A stretch of 8,076 nucleotides of DNA from Flavipsychrobacter sp. (GTDB lineage: Bacteria; Bacteroidota; Bacteroidia; Chitinophagales; Chitinophagaceae): assembly GCA_021156265.1 (NCBI GenBank), contig JAJNBR010000123.1, positions 1 to 8,076 on the forward strand, given 5' to 3'. The number at the start of each line of letters is the position of its first letter. Position 1 is the stretch's first letter. Positions 6,674 to 8,076 of the stretch are shown piece by piece. Position numbers and translations under genes: made by a program. The notes under the pieces are model-generated. The model saw only the letters and a list, made by a program, of their open reading frames with translations. It was not told the origin of the DNA and did not search any database.

Positions 6674-7021
6674 TTAGTTATTGCTATTCTCCTTTTCGAG
6701 GGCGTCGGATGCTTTTTTGAGGAACGACTTAGCAAACTCTTTTAGTTCGTTCGACAGCTCTGCGTTCTTCGTTGCGCGCAGGTAAGTATCTGCCATACCG
6801 AAGAAGGTCTGGTAGTAAAAATCGTTCATTTCATCTACCATCATTTTTTTGGTCCAAAGGTCGATGCGCAGGGCAGATTTCTGTTCGCCATCCCACAAGC
6901 CAAGCAACACCGCTTTTGCTTTCTGCAGATCGTCAACGCCGCCGTCAGGTGCATTCCACTCTATGGTTTCCGGCATTTTTTCCTCGTCCAGCTCTATGTT
7001 TATGTTTATTGTCGATTTCAT
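6674..7021 (-). CDS. gldC: Gliding motility protein GldC
   Basis: GldC is a small protein first linked to gliding in Flavobacterium johnsoniae, where it helps gliding without being absolutely required. The 115-residue product fits the family in length and pattern: STININIELDEEKMPETIEW at the start, DGG followed by KAVLLGLWD (27-44), ALRIDLWTKKMMVDEM (50-65), and the helical YYQTFFGMADTY (69-80). There is no signal peptide or membrane segment, so it is likely cytoplasmic. It is the first gene of the apparent operon with yqeY, cvpA and pabA. A gldC gene also occurs in non-gliding Bacteroidota, so it does not by itself prove motility. No TAnnTTTG box was found in its leader. Confidence 0.88.
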   Translation of the reverse strand: MKSTININIELDEEKMPETIEWNAPDGGVDDLQKAKAVLLGLWDGEQKSALRIDLWTKKMMVDEMNDFYYQTFFGMADTYLRATKNAELSNELKEFAKSFLKKASDALEKENSNN

Positions 7022-7099
7022 ACTACTAACCTCGGGCTTTATTTATACTTATTCAATGAGGCCGCAATTTACCTAAAAAATGGTTAGCAGGTTAAAACA

Positions 7100-7129
7100 C
7101 AAAGGCCACTTCGCTGGAAGTGGCCTTTG
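7100..7129 (-). terminator. Intrinsic terminator after mlaE
   Basis: A 13-bp perfect stem (AAAGGCCACTTC paired with GAAGTGGCCTTT, plus a C-G base pair) around a 4-base loop. On the minus strand it is followed by a T-rich run (TGTTTT) and lies 21 bases past the mlaE stop. It should separate mlaE from the gldC operon, though read-through into gldC is possible because the T tract is interrupted. Confidence 0.8.
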
Positions 7130-7150
7130 CTGAAAATTCAACATTTCTTC

Positions 7151-7894
7151 TTATAAAAGCAGTACAGACAGCATATAGTCGGCCAGCAGTATCAGTATAC
7201 AGCTTACAACCACCGATGTAGTGGATGCCCGGCCAATTTCGAGGGCGCCGCCCTGCACATAATAACCGTAATAAGCGGGAATGATAGATATAATGAGCGA
7301 AAATACCAGCGCCTTCACCATAGCAAAGAAGAGGTTGTACGGCAGGAAACCCTGCGTCAATCCCTGGTGAAACTGCTCCTGCGTCAGTACCTGTGAGAAC
7401 ATGCCTGCAATATAACCGCCCCAGATGGTAACGGCGATAGACAGTACTATCAGCAAGGGCACCATGATAGCAGCGGCTACTATTTTAGGCAGCACCAGGT
7501 AGCTCTTGGTATTGATACCCATGATCTCGAGAGCATCTATCTGCTCGCTTACCCGCATATTACCCAGCTCAGACGCGATCTTGGATCCTACCACACCGGC
7601 CAGTACAATACAAATTACCGTGGGCGATAGCTCGAGGATGGCCGAGTCGCGGATGATCTGTGCTACCACCGGCTTCGGCACCAGCGGGCTCACCAGCTGG
7701 TAGGCGGTCTGGATGGTCAATACCGCACCCAGGAAGAAGGAGATCACTAAAACGATGGGCAGCGACCGAATGCCTATGTCGTTGCATTGCTCCATAAACT
7801 CCTTCCAATACACCTTGGTATTCTCAGGCCTGTTGATGGTACCCGCCAGCATGATGCTTATCCGACCGAGGTGCTCAAAAAAATTCTTCAGCAT
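7151..7894 (-). CDS. mlaE: MlaE-type lipid ABC transporter permease
   Basis: Inner-membrane permease of the MlaE/YrbE family (MCE transport systems) that moves phospholipids between the inner and outer membrane with an MlaF ATPase and an MlaD substrate-binding ring. The 247-residue protein from ATG 7894 has an N-terminal interfacial helix, then hydrophobic segments near 43-63, 88-105, 139-165, 185-205 and 227-247. The family signature ELGNMRVSEQIDALEIMGI (109-127) forms the ATPase-coupling region. Length is typical. The open frame extends upstream to 7999, but that part runs through a terminator hairpin and is not conserved-looking. No mlaF or mlaD gene follows; a terminator lies directly downstream and another upstream, so the gene looks monocistronic. 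Confidence 0.93.
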   Translation of the reverse strand: MLKNFFEHLGRISIMLAGTINRPENTKVYWKEFMEQCNDIGIRSLPIVLVISFFLGAVLTIQTAYQLVSPLVPKPVVAQIIRDSAILELSPTVICIVLAGVVGSKIASELGNMRVSEQIDALEIMGINTKSYLVLPKIVAAAIMVPLLIVLSIAVTIWGGYIAGMFSQVLTQEQFHQGLTQGFLPYNLFFAMVKALVFSLIISIIPAYYGYYVQGGALEIGRASTTSVVVSCILILLADYMLSVLLL

Positions 7895-7903
7895 AGTTGC
7901 CTG

Positions 7904-7911
7904 CAAATGTA
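7904..7911 (-). promoter_or_regulatory. Candidate -7 promoter box for mlaE
   Basis: Read on the minus strand this is TACATTTG, an exact TAnnTTTG match. It ends only nine bases before the mlaE ATG, so the mRNA would have almost no leader. A TTTG is present upstream at 7924-7927 but only 12 bases away, closer than the usual spacing. Position between the upstream terminator and the gene supports a promoter somewhere here. Confidence 0.35.
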
Positions 7912-7974
7912 GTATTACAATAACAAAAATCCCGCCACGGCATTGAATACCATTGCGAACAAGTAAAAAAGAAA

Positions 7975-7996
7975 GCGCCCGGGATTGCCCGGGCGC
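7975..7996 (-). terminator. Intrinsic terminator of the gene at the right edge
   Basis: A 9-bp GC-only stem (GCGCCCGGG with CCCGGGCGC) and a 4-base loop. On the minus strand it is followed by TTTCTTTTTTAC. It lies 29 bases past the stop codon at 8026 and before mlaE, a classical intrinsic terminator. Confidence 0.9.
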
Positions 7997-8025
7997 CAAT
8001 ATAGAGCTAACTGACCAAGGATCAA

Positions 8026-8076
8026 TTATGCCATTTTCTTTAGTTCTTCAACGCGGGCTTCACGGTCTACCTCTTG
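8026..8076 (-). CDS. C-terminal 16 codons of an unidentified gene
   Basis: The minus strand reads QEVDREARVEELKKMA and then TAA (8026-8028). A strong terminator follows at the expected distance, which supports a real gene end. The charged, helical tail is too short to identify the family; the rest lies outside the window. Confidence 0.65.
   Translation of the reverse strand, partial: QEVDREARVEELKKMA

Noticed and set aside
7895..7999. N-terminal extension of mlaE to 7999
   Set aside because: It would be read through the strong terminator hairpin at 7975-7996 and adds residues unlike the start of MlaE proteins.
4..8076. CRISPR arrays, insertion sequences, tRNA/rRNA genes, toxin-antitoxin or defence genes
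   Set aside because: No spaced direct repeats, transposase motifs, tRNA-like cloverleaf or defence-type proteins were seen. Every sizeable frame not in shadow is explained by the listed genes.

Overview
The window looks like a chromosomal core segment from a member of the Bacteroidota, most likely Chitinophagaceae or a close relative. The evidence is a GldC-type gliding protein, a secreted protein with a type IX secretion (T9SS) C-terminal sorting domain, promoter boxes of the Bacteroidota TAnnTTTG type, few Shine-Dalgarno sequences, and the neighbour set birA / rsfS / ftsH. The family-level assignment is inferred from protein style and not proven.

Left part (1-2358, minus strand): rsfS (ribosome silencing factor) is followed 37 bp later by ftsH (membrane AAA+ zinc protease). 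FtsH runs off the left edge with all its catalytic motifs present. Middle (2359-5046, plus strand): birA (biotin-protein ligase) diverges from rsfS across a 59-bp gap. The gap holds two facing -7-like boxes and a 12-bp palindrome, and both genes appear to start at TTG. After birA comes a 578-residue secreted protein of unknown function: a signal peptide, about seven propeller-like repeats and a T9SS tail. It ends directly at a 38-bp perfect palindrome that should terminate transcription from both sides.

Right part (5077-7021, minus strand): a compact apparent operon gldC - yqeY - cvpA - pabA/trpG, with a 1-nt overlap (yqeY/cvpA) and a 20-nt overlap (cvpA/pabA). It links a gliding-motility gene with an aminoacyl-tRNA amidase-like protein, a membrane CvpA protein and a chorismate-pathway glutamine amidotransferase subunit. 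Upstream of it (7151-7894, minus) is mlaE, a lipid-transport ABC permease. It stands alone between two intrinsic terminators with no mlaF ATPase gene beside it. The right edge holds the last 16 codons of another minus-strand gene.

There is no stretch over 300 bp without a gene. I saw no tRNA, rRNA, CRISPR, insertion sequence, phage or defence genes. I do not see a clear novel multi-gene system. The parts most worth a second look are the secreted propeller protein, the birA/rsfS control region and the orphan mlaE.
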